Shown one piece after another: positions 1 to 7,654 of a stretch of DNA of 10,609 nucleotides (position 1 is the first letter of the stretch; each line of letters opens with the position of its first letter). The notes below the pieces were generated by a model. It was given only the letters and a program-made list of their open reading frames with translations, was not told the origin of the DNA and made no database searches. The stretch is from assembly GCA_003024985.2 (NCBI GenBank), contig PXIH01S0000635.1. The stretch is one strand, 5' to 3'. The stretch comes from Euperipatoides rowelli (Eukaryota > Onychophora > Udeonychophora > Euonychophora > Peripatopsidae). The position numbers and the translations under genes were made by a program.

Positions 1-460
1 ACCATAGCTTATCTGTATAGAACATCATTAAACATTTCTATAAATTTCATCAGAAAATGCATTAAAAATGCTTAAATATGATAGTCTTCCTCTTATGTGC
101 CAAATTTCTAGCCAACCTTACAATGCTTTTTAAAAAAAACATTGTGCATTTGAACGATAAGTAAAAACATAAAGCCGTCAAGAACAATTGTAAGTAGTTT
201 AAAATATTTTTATTTTTCAATGAAAATTGGACACAAAGTAGAAAAGGAGTTGCTGAACATTATCGTTACAATATTTCATGGAAAAATTTTTTTTATTTAT
301 GAGGTGGAGGTCACACTTACATAAATAATCTTTGAGTTATTTCTCAAATTATTTATGATAATATAAACATCGGCTTAAAACTTAATCTTGACTACAGACT
401 CTGCCTACTTCCATTATTAAAAAAACTTGAAGAAACTAGAACTAAGATTCTGCAGATTCT
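1..460. other. AT-rich non-coding stretch, no gene seen
   Basis: No frame has coding character: stops are dense in all six frames and no motif of a known protein family is visible. The sequence is AT-rich with short A and T runs. The only organised structure is the hairpin at 321-356, listed separately. It could be intergenic DNA or intron of the gene whose exon lies at 9835-10017. Confidence 0.6.
321..356. repeat. Imperfect hairpin
   Basis: The left arm ATAAATAATCTTTGAG (321-336) pairs with CTCAAATTATTTAT (343-356). The six-base loop is TTATTT, and the two bases CT at 329-330 bulge out. Pairing is six base pairs, then the bulge, then eight base pairs. It carries no run of U after the stem and no gene ends beside it, so it is recorded as a structural repeat only. 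Confidence 0.5.
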
Positions 461-487
461 TTAAAGCCATGTTTACACTGGCCACTT

Positions 488-641
488 TTCCGGAACACTT
501 TGCACATTGCGTTGCGATATTGACAAGTATAAATACGCAACCAAATTCTGTCCGGAACAGATTACCGAATCCTATACCGCAACAGATTCTAGGTTTCTGT
601 TGTGATAGATACAAGAACCTATACCGCAATAGGATTCGCTA
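488..641. repeat. Clustered subterminal motifs of the TTAA element
   Basis: Short related motifs recur within 155 bases of the left terminus. They include TTCCGGAAC (488-496), TCCGGAACA (551-559), GTTGCGATA, TACGCAAC, TACCGCAAC, TACCGCAAT, and ACCGAATCC with GGATTCGCTA (632-641). The right end carries GTTCCGGAAC (1482-1491), a 10-bp palindrome, and another GGATTCGCTA (1506-1515). Arrays of this kind next to transposon ends commonly serve as transposase-binding sites; that role is inferred here. Confidence 0.55.
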
Positions 642-1480
642 AAATTATGTCACATCTGCTCTGGCTATGATCAATGATTGCACGCATGTTCAATTTGTCA
701 AGATTTTATAATGACCGGTGCTATTTTAAAAGACCCCAAAGTGAAGTTTTATTATTTATTTATTGAATCATAGATTTAAGCCATTGGCTTATATTTTTAA
801 TACATTATTATATAACTATTTTAATAATCTCAAATTAATAACGTATTTGAAAAACAACAAAACAATTCAAATAAATTAAAAAAGTGAATAAATTGAATGA
901 AATTATAATAAGGAATAAATCCTATCGTAAATGACGCCCGTCCCCTTTCCCCCTCTCTTTTCTTTTTTCTTCCTCTTTCTCACCCAAATCAATTGTCCGA
1001 ATCAAAGCATGCTCTTAAGTTAATGTAAGTTTAGTTTAGTTTATTCAGAATTTTTTGAGTATCTATGCTAATTTTTGAATGAATTAAAAGATATTTCATT
1101 TAATTCTCAAAGAACATAATATTCTTTTTTTTTTTTAAATTTTTAAAGATGGAAGTGCACCATGTTAAACTTATTTTATTACTTCATAAAACATTAAGCA
1201 AAATAATACATTTGAAAATGAATACCACTTTACCAGCTACTATAAGCTCAATTGTCTGAAGCGAAGTTCAACTATTTTCCAAACAATATCAGAAGCTATG
1301 ATTGCTGCAGTTTTTTTTTTTTTTCGAGCCTCAATTTGAGATTTTATAATAAACTATCTATCGTACTATGCTATCGTAGTCAATTTCTTGCGTGATCTGA
1401 GTGATTACCGATATTTAAAAATCATACATTACAAATTCAGTGTTGCCTGAAGGCAGTATAAACACGACCATTCCGATATT
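642..1480. other. Interior of the TTAA element, no coding potential seen
   Basis: This is the body of the putative element. It is AT-rich, with frequent stops in every frame, poly-T runs near 1126-1137 and 1311-1324, and the pyrimidine tract at 941-981. A small palindrome TAAGCCATTGGCTTA lies near 777-791. No transposase motif is recognisable. The element would therefore depend on a transposase encoded elsewhere. Confidence 0.5.
941..981. repeat. Uninterrupted 41-base pyrimidine tract
   Basis: Every base from 941 to 981 on the plus strand is C or T, grading from C-rich to T-rich. It lies inside the TTAA element. Homopurine-homopyrimidine tracts of this length can adopt triplex (H-DNA) forms, but mirror symmetry here is poor, so no function is claimed. 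Confidence 0.8.
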
Positions 1481-1537
1481 TGTTCCGGAACACGTATCGG
1501 AAAGAGGATTCGCTATTTCTGTGTAAACATGGCTTAA

Positions 1538-1797
1538 GTTCATAGACGTGTTATACATCACTCATTATGACTGACGAGCTCTTTTCAAAGACATTGTGTC
1601 TCTCTCAAAGATTTCTCAGAGAAGACCTCGTTTTTATCTTTAAATCATTTGTCATCTTTTTTATGAATTGAAAGCCATTTTGTTTCTTTGATACTTTGGA
1701 TGAACATTATCAAATTAGGCAGATAATTCAAATCAACAGTTCTTACCGTTTAAATTTAAGCAATGTGAACTATTAGCCCAGTCCCATTAAATTTTAA
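1538..1797. other. Spacer between two mobile elements, no gene seen
   Basis: This lies between the right end of the TTAA element and the left inverted-repeat arm at 1798. It contains a purine/pyrimidine-biased patch around 1595-1630 but no open frame of note and no recognisable RNA gene. The true outer end of the 4.3-kb element may lie a little inside it, because similarity between the arms fades gradually just left of 1798. Confidence 0.5.
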
Positions 1798-2017
1798 CTT
1801 TGCAAAAAATAGTGTAACGCTAAAAATTGGTATATTTGTCTATTTGATGTCCTGAACAATATCAAAAGTCCCCAACTCTCCCCTGTCTGCATCATGAATT
1901 TTCAGGCAGTCCCCCCTCAAGAGCAGTGAAGAAGTTCCAGTTACTTGAATGGTTGTTACATGCAAACGACTGGGCCGAAAGAGTTTAAATAGTATCAAAT
2001 GAAAGAGAAATAATTGG
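1798..2017 (+). repeat. Left long inverted-repeat arm
   Basis: This arm matches the reverse complement of 5906-6133. Shared blocks include TATTTGATGTCCT, ATATCAAAAGTCCCCAAC, CCTGTCTGCATCATG, ATTTTCAGGCAG, AAGAGCAGTGAA, GCAAACGACT, and ATCAAATGAAAGAGAAATAA followed by TTGG. Similarity stops sharply on the inner side after TTGG (2017) and fades on the outer side near TTTGCAAAAAA (1798). The divergence implies an old insertion. Confidence 0.85.
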
Positions 2018-3797
2018 TCCTAAAGTGGTTTATCAATGATTTTTTTTAATTGATTTATGTTGAGTTTTACTTAAAAATATTTGTTTAATTAATCAATTTG
2101 AAAAATTTTAACTGGCACATATAAAAAATTGTAAGTTCTATGTTGTTTGCAAAAAAATAAAACTCTACTGCTGACGTCAAATAGCCAAAGAATAAAATCT
2201 TGGCTGGAGGAAAATGCATATCAGGGATCCAGACGCTAGTCATGAATTCATTATGTTATTGTTCAGAAAACTAGTCAACAAAATAAGTTATAAGTTTATC
2301 ATCAAATTTGAGAAAAACAATGACAAGTAATTAGTTAATGGTTCTGGCCCAATGGAGATGAACCATAATACATTATTTAAATTAAATGATTTACTATTAT
2401 AAAAAAAAAACCTTGACATGATAAATTAACTATTATTTCCAAAGTTTTTAATAATACTTCTTAAACTTTCTTAGAGATTATATTTTTTAATGCAAGTAAA
2501 AACTGTTAAAGGTTTATTTTCAGCCTGCTTGTGTTTGTTAAATAAATTCAAGCTTCGAACCTATGATCTGATTGGTCTAGTCTGTGAAATAGCATCTAGC
2601 TATCAAACTTCACATTAATATTCCTAAAAAATATAAACTTGGAAAGTGTAATTACTTAAAAAAAAATAAGCTAAACACTCTAAGCCAATTGATTTCTAAA
2701 ATGAAACGAATAATTTAATATACTTACTACGAGTTCTACAACCTGTTGAGCTTTTTACTATCGAGTGATAGTCTGAATGGAATGATCACTTGGGAAATGA
2801 TTTGTTAGCCGACAAATGATTGGCTAATTTTTTAGGAAAATTGCTGTGAAGTTTGATAGCCAGACACTATTCTGGTCTGACCACCACTATTACTGGAATC
2901 CACACAAGATTTTTCTGGTAAAATTATAGACGCGCCGTCACTAGTGGGGTTGATATATATACATATTGGCATAAAAGTCTAATTTTGATGTTATTTATGG
3001 ACCGAATATAACAAATGGATTATTAAAACAAGCATTTTTATACAAAAATACACATAAATCAATGAAGTTGAAATAGGCATTGATAAACCACTTTAAGTTT
3101 TTCCTATTTATTGTCTTAATTGCAAATCATCGGATACTGGAAAAACTAATAAAATCTGCAAAAATCAAAAAAATAATAACTTTTTGTCTTTTTTTGACTA
3201 GGGAGATTTCTGTATTACAGATATTGCAAAAACATTCTATATATAACTTTTCAGCATGCTTTGACCTTTCCAATGATGATATTGTAATGCATTTATGACC
3301 AATAGTTGTGGAGTTACATGCGCTTGAGTACACACAACACATAACGGTGGGATTATCATAATAGGTTGGTAGAACTCTGCACGAACGTTAGCAGTTATAC
3401 ATTGCCACACCATCAGAAAATAATTATGTATAATGTTTGAAGAATTTGGAACATTTATTATGTAGTCCAAGTGAGGGTTTGTGATCTAGTTAGACAACCC
3501 TATCACCCTCTCCAACATCATCCCACTGGAGCTCTTTTTACCTTTGTATATGTTTTGATTTTTACCTTAATGTGTGCTGAAGGGTCGGTAAGCCTAGATT
3601 TTAATTGCCAAAGTGTGAAATTAATAGTCACCAAAAAAAAAAATTGAACAGTGATTGGTGCTAATTGGTAGACTGTCTGATGAATCTCACACTACCTCTG
3701 GATTTCTGAAACACAATACAAGGGTATTAAGTTTATTAACTTCTATAATTATAGCTTAATTTCAATGTATTGGTTTTCTTCAGCCAAAGATATATCA
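2018..3797. other. Element interior downstream of the pseudogene, no gene seen
   Basis: These 1.8 kb lie between the left arm and the stop codon of the minus-strand pseudogene. All six frames are broken by frequent stops and I recognise no protein motif. The nested foldback at 2575-2880 is the main structure. A short hairpin (ATGGTTC at 2338-2344 with GAACCAT at 2360-2366) and a lone TGACGTCA at 2172-2179 are also present. If the element was once autonomous, this could be its 3' untranslated part plus later insertions. Confidence 0.5.
2575..2880. repeat. Nested foldback (inverted-repeat) element, about 300 bp
   Basis: The arms contain a perfect 16-base match (GCTATCAAACTTCACA at 2599-2614 with TGTGAAGTTTGATAGC at 2845-2860). 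They also contain a perfect 12-base match (TTCCTAAAAAAT at 2621-2632 with ATTTTTTAGGAA at 2827-2838). Equal six-base spacers separate the two matches on each side. Weaker pairing extends outward to about 2575 and 2880. The 194-base centre is not self-complementary. The shape fits a small MITE or foldback inserted in the larger element, but exact ends and target duplication are not resolved. Confidence 0.6.
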
Positions 3798-3915
3798 TCA
3801 ATGAATATTTTTACATATTCCATGTCTACACATATTCAAACATTGTAGTTCTGCTCTTCTGAACTCATACTTGCTTCTTGTGTTGCAGCCTCCCTTGTAA
3901 TTGCAAGATATGTGT
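3798..3915 (-). other. CXC-like cysteine-rich tail of the pseudogene
   Basis: The last segment before the TGA reads HISCNYKGGCNTRS, then KYEFRRAELQC, then LNMCRHGICKNIH. Spaced cysteines with basic residues resemble the tesmin/TSO1-like CXC tail found at the C-terminus of related proteins. Several cysteines expected in that pattern are replaced (for example Tyr in CNY and Ser in RSK). DNA or zinc binding by the ancestral protein is inferred from family resemblance only. Confidence 0.5.
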
Positions 3916-5712
3916 AACAGTTCATCGGTAGCAGGTGGAAGCATTGTGGGCTGAAGGGCAAGTTTACCATTTAAAAGCTTCCATCCCCATTTTGAAGCAT
4001 CCAGCTCATTTCCCAGCCACTATTGTATTTGATGGTAAACTCTGAGTGAATGTTGATGTGCTGCAGCTGATGTTGGAGGGAGAGTTGATTATTGAAAAGA
4101 GGTGGTTATACATGTAAATTCTCAATTTGTCTAGTGTTGTGCAATCTCGGCCATTGTAAAGTTCAATCAGGAGCTTCTCTCCTGCTTCTTCTATTTTGTC
4201 TTGGTCTGTGCCAATCATTTTAAACATGTCAACCGTTTTCTTTAGTTCAGCATTTTCAGAGGATACTCCAAGCCTCTTTCTTTCCTTTGTTGTACAAAGC
4301 AAATTTCTATTACATCCAGTCATGGTGTGCCCAATAATTATGTTGTTCATCATATCATATATCTTTTTTCTGGATTTTTTGATCCCATGCTTGGCATGAG
4401 GGGAGTGATATTTGCTTGATTTGGGGTTCTAGCTAAGAGCATGACCAAAATGTCATATATGAAGTTACAATTGTCACATCACATTTATTTTTGGCTTTTT
4501 ACAAGCAGTTGCAACTATTAGTATATTAGCATCTCCTTTTATCACTTCAACATGCACCCCTTCCTTCTCAAAATAAATTTTAAAGTTCTGTATCAGCTTT
4601 GTTTTGTTGCTGCTATTTGTCAAAAGAATTCGCTTGACAACATATTACTATTTTAGCAACTTCAACTATAATAATTATTTGCACAGGTCCTTATTCCTGC
4701 TCGTCACATTGTTCCTGTTCTTTGGTTGCAATACCACCAGAGCCATCAAAAACTACAGTCAATGAGTTGGTGAAGTGAATGGTCACATACCTGACATAAC
4801 ATTGAAAAACTTGTTTGTATGTAGCCGGATGTGACCATATAACTTTTCATACCAACATGCTTCCATTTCTATAATTTCATATTCTACAGATAAAATTTGT
4901 TTCATATATTCATAACTAAGGGTACTTGACTCTGAAAGAGATCACATATGGAAAACTTCTCTGTTTCCCTAAATTATGTGTTTCGAAATAGTCCTGATGG
5001 ATAAGGGCTAGTTCATATCTAGTATGTGTACAGATCTTCCCCTGTTTTCATCATGAATGAAATCCACATAAAGATTTGATTCTTGTCTACCGGAACTATG
5101 TCTTCACGCACCTTAATACATGGTCCTGTGCATGAAATATGGTTTATTTTGTCAGATCTCTTCAATTTTATGCTGCATAAAATTTTCCCAATCATTTTCT
5201 TGATGCAGGATTCCCAAAAGCTTTGCATAATCATAGTTAACTGAGCATTAAATGGAATGTGGTCATTCAGTCAAGTAACAAACTTCTGAACATCCTTTTT
5301 GTCATGCTGTTGCCAGGATTCTCGGAGCTCAAGATGCTGTTCAGAGGATGAATAGATGCCAATGAAGTTTTCAATAGCTTACACATCCGTTCGGTTCCAA
5401 GAAGTGAAAGCACACACTGAGCAAGGATACTGTAGGTTATACCGCAATCTCTTGTAAGTCCTTCAGATGTTTTGATTACTCCAGACACCACTCCATAATT
5501 ATTCTGATTGCGAAATAGTCATAATTCAATTTTTTTATTCTTTTGCAAGGATTTTGTACTTAAAATATTGCCACTGCTGAATATAGAAATGGGCACATTT
5601 GGCATAATTTAGGTTACTTGCAGTGTGTAGGTGAGGCAACACTGTGAAGGTGCAGTTCCCAATCAGCAGTCCTTTCCGTCCTGATAAAGTGATGAATCAT
5701 GCTCACCTGCCT
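3798..5712 (-). pseudogene. Decayed large transposon-type protein gene, C-terminal part with CXC-like tail
   Basis: Read on the minus strand in shifting frames, this is the remnant of a family of large, mostly uncharacterised animal proteins common as repeats in invertebrates. In order it shows MIHHFIRTERTADWELHLHS (from 5700), GLTRDCGIT (about 5461-5435), KKMIGK...KLKRSDK (about 5201-5148), VFDGSGG (about 4755-4735), DILVMLLART (about 4460-4430), HTMTGCNRN (4329-4303), YNGRDCTTLDKLRIY, then PPTSAAAHQHSLRVYHQIQ, WLGNELDASKWGWK and a cysteine-rich end ISCNYKGGC...RRAELQC with a plausible native stop TGA at 3800-3798. Family members carry a D-G, D-T-D and TGCDT pattern recalling PIN/FEN1-like nuclease folds; that fold is inferred. 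At least five frame changes or in-frame stops, Asp-to-Asn in TGCD and lost tail cysteines mark it as dead. The N-terminal part is missing. Confidence 0.75.
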
Positions 5713-5723
5713 AATGTACAAAA

Positions 5724-5800
5724 TATACTGTATATAATATATACTGTATATTTATATATACAGTATTGTATATGTAGCCTATATATATATATACAGTATA
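5724..5800. repeat. AT-rich array of TATACTGTATA motifs in both orientations
   Basis: TATACTGTATA occurs at 5724-5734 and 5740-5750. Its complement TATACAGTAT(A) occurs at about 5757-5766 and 5790-5800, mixed with TA dinucleotide runs. The second and third copies can fold into a hairpin (5741-5766). It sits between the truncated start of the pseudogene and the right inverted-repeat arm, where the missing N-terminal coding part would be expected. The same motif recurs at 7370-7610. Confidence 0.7.
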
Positions 5801-5905
5801 ATATTTATTTTTTTAAGATCAGAGCAAAAAAAAAAATTCTACTCTTTCTGATGTACAAGCACAAGATAATGTGCAGTTATGACAATAAATAAGCAAACCT
5901 AAAGC

Positions 5906-6133
5906 CCAATTATTTCTCTTTCATTTGATCCCTACTTAAACTCTGTGGGACAAGTCGTTTGCAAGTAACAGCCAGTCAAGTAACTACTAGCATTGTTCAC
6001 TGCTCTTGGGGGGCTGCCTGAAAATCCATGATGCAGACAGGAGAGGGTTGGGGACTTTTGATATTAATGTTATTTAGGACATCAAATAGAATAACTTTGG
6101 CTAATTTTTAGCTTTAGACTATTTTTTTGCAAG
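5906..6133 (-). repeat. Right long inverted-repeat arm
   Basis: This is the reverse-complement partner of 1798-2017, slightly longer because of small insertions such as in the stretch corresponding to TTAATATC. The inner edge is at CCAATTATTT (5906) and the outer edge near TTTGCAAG (6133). It directly follows the AT-palindrome array on its inner side. Confidence 0.85.
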
Positions 6134-6464
6134 ATTTGGTCCAAATTTAGTCTTGATTAGAGACATCAAGCCTCATCCCAATCAACTTTGAATGATTGGA
6201 TGTGCAGTCAATCCAAATATTTTTAAATAACCAGATGCCAATTAGGAAAAAGGGGTTTATGTATTTTTTTGTAGTAGGCTATTCAGCATGTTTTTAAGCT
6301 TTAACTTCAAAATTAAACTCCAGTTGATGATGCCAGGAGTGGATAACTTTAATAACAATGCAAAATTTGTAAACATTTAAGCTAAGTGTTGCTTGAACAG
6401 GTTGCAAAGCTGATTGGAGGAATAGAGAAAACATACAGGACTCAAAATTTAAAAAAATTATACT
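6134..6464. other. Non-coding stretch, nothing recognised
   Basis: No open frame, RNA gene or repeat could be supported. The base composition is as in the rest of the window. The outer boundary of the 4.3-kb element presumably lies at or just inside the start of this stretch. Confidence 0.5.
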
Positions 6465-6530
6465 GGGAGCAAATATTTGCTCCCTTTCCCAATTAACTGG
6501 GGAGCAAATTGTGTTTTATTGGGAGCAATT
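6465..6530. repeat. Perfect 20-bp palindrome plus two further GGGAGCAA copies
   Basis: GGGAGCAAATATTTGCTCCC at 6465-6484 is a perfect palindrome. Direct copies of its left half follow: GGGAGCAAATT at 6500-6510 and GGGAGCAATT at 6521-6530, then a long T run. It may be the end of a degraded foldback repeat; no partner end was found. Confidence 0.75.
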
Positions 6531-6952
6531 TTTTTTTTTTTTCAAATAGGCTACCAGTATATTGGCTATTTTTAATTTAGTTTTATTCAGGTATTAGACT
6601 AGAGCTAGCATTTTCGCCAAATGAGAGTAGTCCTTGAAAAAGCTAACGACCTATACATTGCATTCGTCAAATTGCAAAATGTTATATACTATAATACCTA
6701 ATTATTATAATCCGCACTCAATAAATTTTATAGATTATAGTAAAANTATGTACATCGGCTGCATTATATTGTTTTAAAAACATTATTTGACCATAAATTT
6801 TAAAAAAAAAAAATTCTTGGAGATCTCCTGCCCTACATCTTTGTTTCATTTCTCTTAAAATTTTCCGCATTTGAAGACCGGCCAACCAAGATTTATAAAT
6901 TTTCAATCTGGCTCGTATGCCAAACTGTTGCCATGCCTGCTATAGCCTAAAT
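6531..6952. other. AT-rich non-coding stretch with one ambiguous base
   Basis: No gene is supported. It contains an N at 6746, a short palindrome GGAGATCTCC near 6819-6828 and A-rich runs. Short open frames on either strand lack any recognisable motif. Confidence 0.5.
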
Positions 6953-7006
6953 AAAAATATTGGACATATGACATTTTTTAAAAAATGTCATATGTCCACT
7001 ATTTTT
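6953..7006. repeat. 54-bp near-perfect palindrome with no loop
   Basis: The core at 6962-6997 is a perfect 36-bp palindrome: GGACATATGACATTTTTT joined directly to AAAAAATGTCATATGTCC. With one mismatch (6960 against 6999) pairing continues outward to 6953 and 7006. There is no spacer, so it could extrude as a cruciform or, if transcribed, form a 27-bp hairpin. It may be an end-to-end fusion of two transposon tips, but no flanking duplication was identified. Confidence 0.9.
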
Positions 7007-7391
7007 TTTTTGTCAATTGCTGAAAATATTAGAACAACATCATTTAGAGCCCATCTCTCCTCGTATTTTCTTTCATACAATAGTAGACAATCTCTTAAAT
7101 CCCATTTGATCAATGTTGTTATACCACAAGCGTCATTTTTTAGACAAGCTTGCTGATTGGCTGATTTAAACTGGGCAGGAAGTGTGGTATACTTTAGAGT
7201 TAGAAAGACAGTTGACTTAGTACTCTTAAAAGGATTATTACTATTTTCTTTTATGGATAATTAAACTAGATTTGAATTTTATCTAAGTATAACAGTCCTA
7301 AAAATAAAAAACAATAATAAAGATCTGGTCAAGTGGGCCCAAGAAGAACATGGAAGCCAGAACTTAGTTTATATACTGTATGTTTATTTGA
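7007..7391. other. Non-coding stretch, no gene seen
   Basis: No coding frame is convincing. A 9-bp inverted pair, TATACCACA at 7120-7128 and TGTGGTATA at 7183-7191, frames a less AT-rich patch. That patch contains CTGATTGGCTG and CAGGAAGTG, which resemble NF-Y and ETS sites; chance is a sufficient explanation. TATATACTGTATG near 7372-7383 belongs to the motif family described for 5724-5800. Confidence 0.45.
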
Positions 7392-7452
7392 ATTTGCCGC
7401 TGGCAAATGTGTAATTTAGTAAAGGTACAGTAAAACAATCAATTTGAATGAG

Positions 7453-7476
7453 GTATTGTATCAGTCGATACAATAC
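7453..7476. repeat. Hairpin A of the CAGTCG-loop family
   Basis: GTATTGTAT (7453-7461) and ATACAATAC (7468-7476) form a perfect nine-base-pair stem around the loop CAGTCG (7462-7467). The inner part GTAT-CAGTCG-ATAC is shared with hairpins B and C, whereas the outer stem GTATT/AATAC is unique to this copy. Confidence 0.85.
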
Positions 7477-7533
7477 AAAATATAAAATGAAGAAAAATAC
7501 AGTATATATACTGTATTACAATATATATAAAAT

Positions 7534-7561
7534 ACTTAGAGTATCAGTCGGTACTCTAGGT
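7534..7561. repeat. Hairpin B of the CAGTCG-loop family
   Basis: ACTTAGAGTAT (7534-7544) and GTACTCTAGGT (7551-7561) form an eleven-base-pair stem containing two T-G (U-G) pairs around the identical loop CAGTCG (7545-7550). The outer stem differs completely from hairpin A but still pairs. TCTAGG is repeated directly after it (7555-7560 and 7565-7570). Confidence 0.8.
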
Positions 7562-7627
7562 CAGTCTAGGATCCTTTTTATATACTGTATATATGTATAT
7601 ACTGTATATATATAAGAATATAACCTG

Positions 7628-7654
7628 GCAGACGTATCGGTCCATACATTCTGC
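7628..7654. repeat. Hairpin C, variant loop CGGTCC
   Basis: GTAT (7634-7637) and ATAC (7644-7647) flank loop CGGTCC. After a C-A mismatch, GCAGA (7628-7632) pairs with TTCTGC (7649-7654), leaving one bulged T. The loop differs from CAGTCG at two positions. It is the least regular of the three copies. Confidence 0.65.

Larger units (their letters stand above)
464..1537. mobile_element. Putative TTAA-targeting non-autonomous DNA transposon
   Basis: A 15-base terminal inverted repeat is seen directly: AAGCCATGTTTACAC at 464-478 and its exact complement GTGTAAACATGGCTT at 1521-1535. Both ends abut TTAA (461-464 and 1534-1537). The target duplication cannot be placed to the base because the left flank reads TTTAAA and the right TTAA. 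Both subterminal zones carry CCGGAAC and GGATTCGCTA motifs that are absent elsewhere in the window. The roughly 1-kb interior is AT-rich with no transposase coding. TTAA insertion and this architecture are known for Kolobok- and piggyBac-type elements, so a non-autonomous member of one of these is inferred. Superfamily assignment is uncertain. Confidence 0.6.
1798..6133. mobile_element. Decayed 4.3-kb DNA transposon bounded by long inverted repeats
   Basis: The two arms at 1798-2017 and 5906-6133 are inverted copies of each other over about 220 bases with substitutions and small indels. Between them, on the minus strand, lies the remnant of a large transposon-type protein gene (3798-5712). 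Inverted arms around a decayed protein gene suggest one old DNA transposon. The alternative is that two copies of a shorter repeat inserted in opposite orientation around an unrelated pseudogene. No clear target-site duplication was found because the outer ends are too diverged. The nested foldback at 2575-2880 and AT palindromes at 5724-5800 look like later additions. Confidence 0.5.

Noticed and set aside
417-642. Overlapping open frames of about 70 codons on both strands
   Set aside because: They coincide with the subterminal repeats of the TTAA element; the translated repeats show no family resemblance.
2172-2179. TGACGTCA, a full cAMP-response element match
   Set aside because: A single 8-mer inside a decayed transposon with no promoter context; chance suffices.
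2540-2600. GGTTCGAA-like B box on the minus strand suggesting a tRNA or tRNA-derived SINE
   Set aside because: The terminal CC of the B box is missing, the upstream A-box match is poor, and no cloverleaf could be drawn.
3080-3470. Three short overlapping open frames on both strands
   Set aside because: Low-complexity AT-rich translations without motifs, no splice or promoter context, and length expected by chance.
5644-5892. 82-codon plus-strand open frame
   Set aside because: It is the antisense shadow of the pseudogene start plus TATACTGTATA repeats translated as Tyr/Ile runs.
6718-7156. Short open frames on both strands around the N at 6746 and the 54-bp palindrome
   Set aside because: One includes an ambiguous codon and the other reads through the palindrome; neither shows family motifs.
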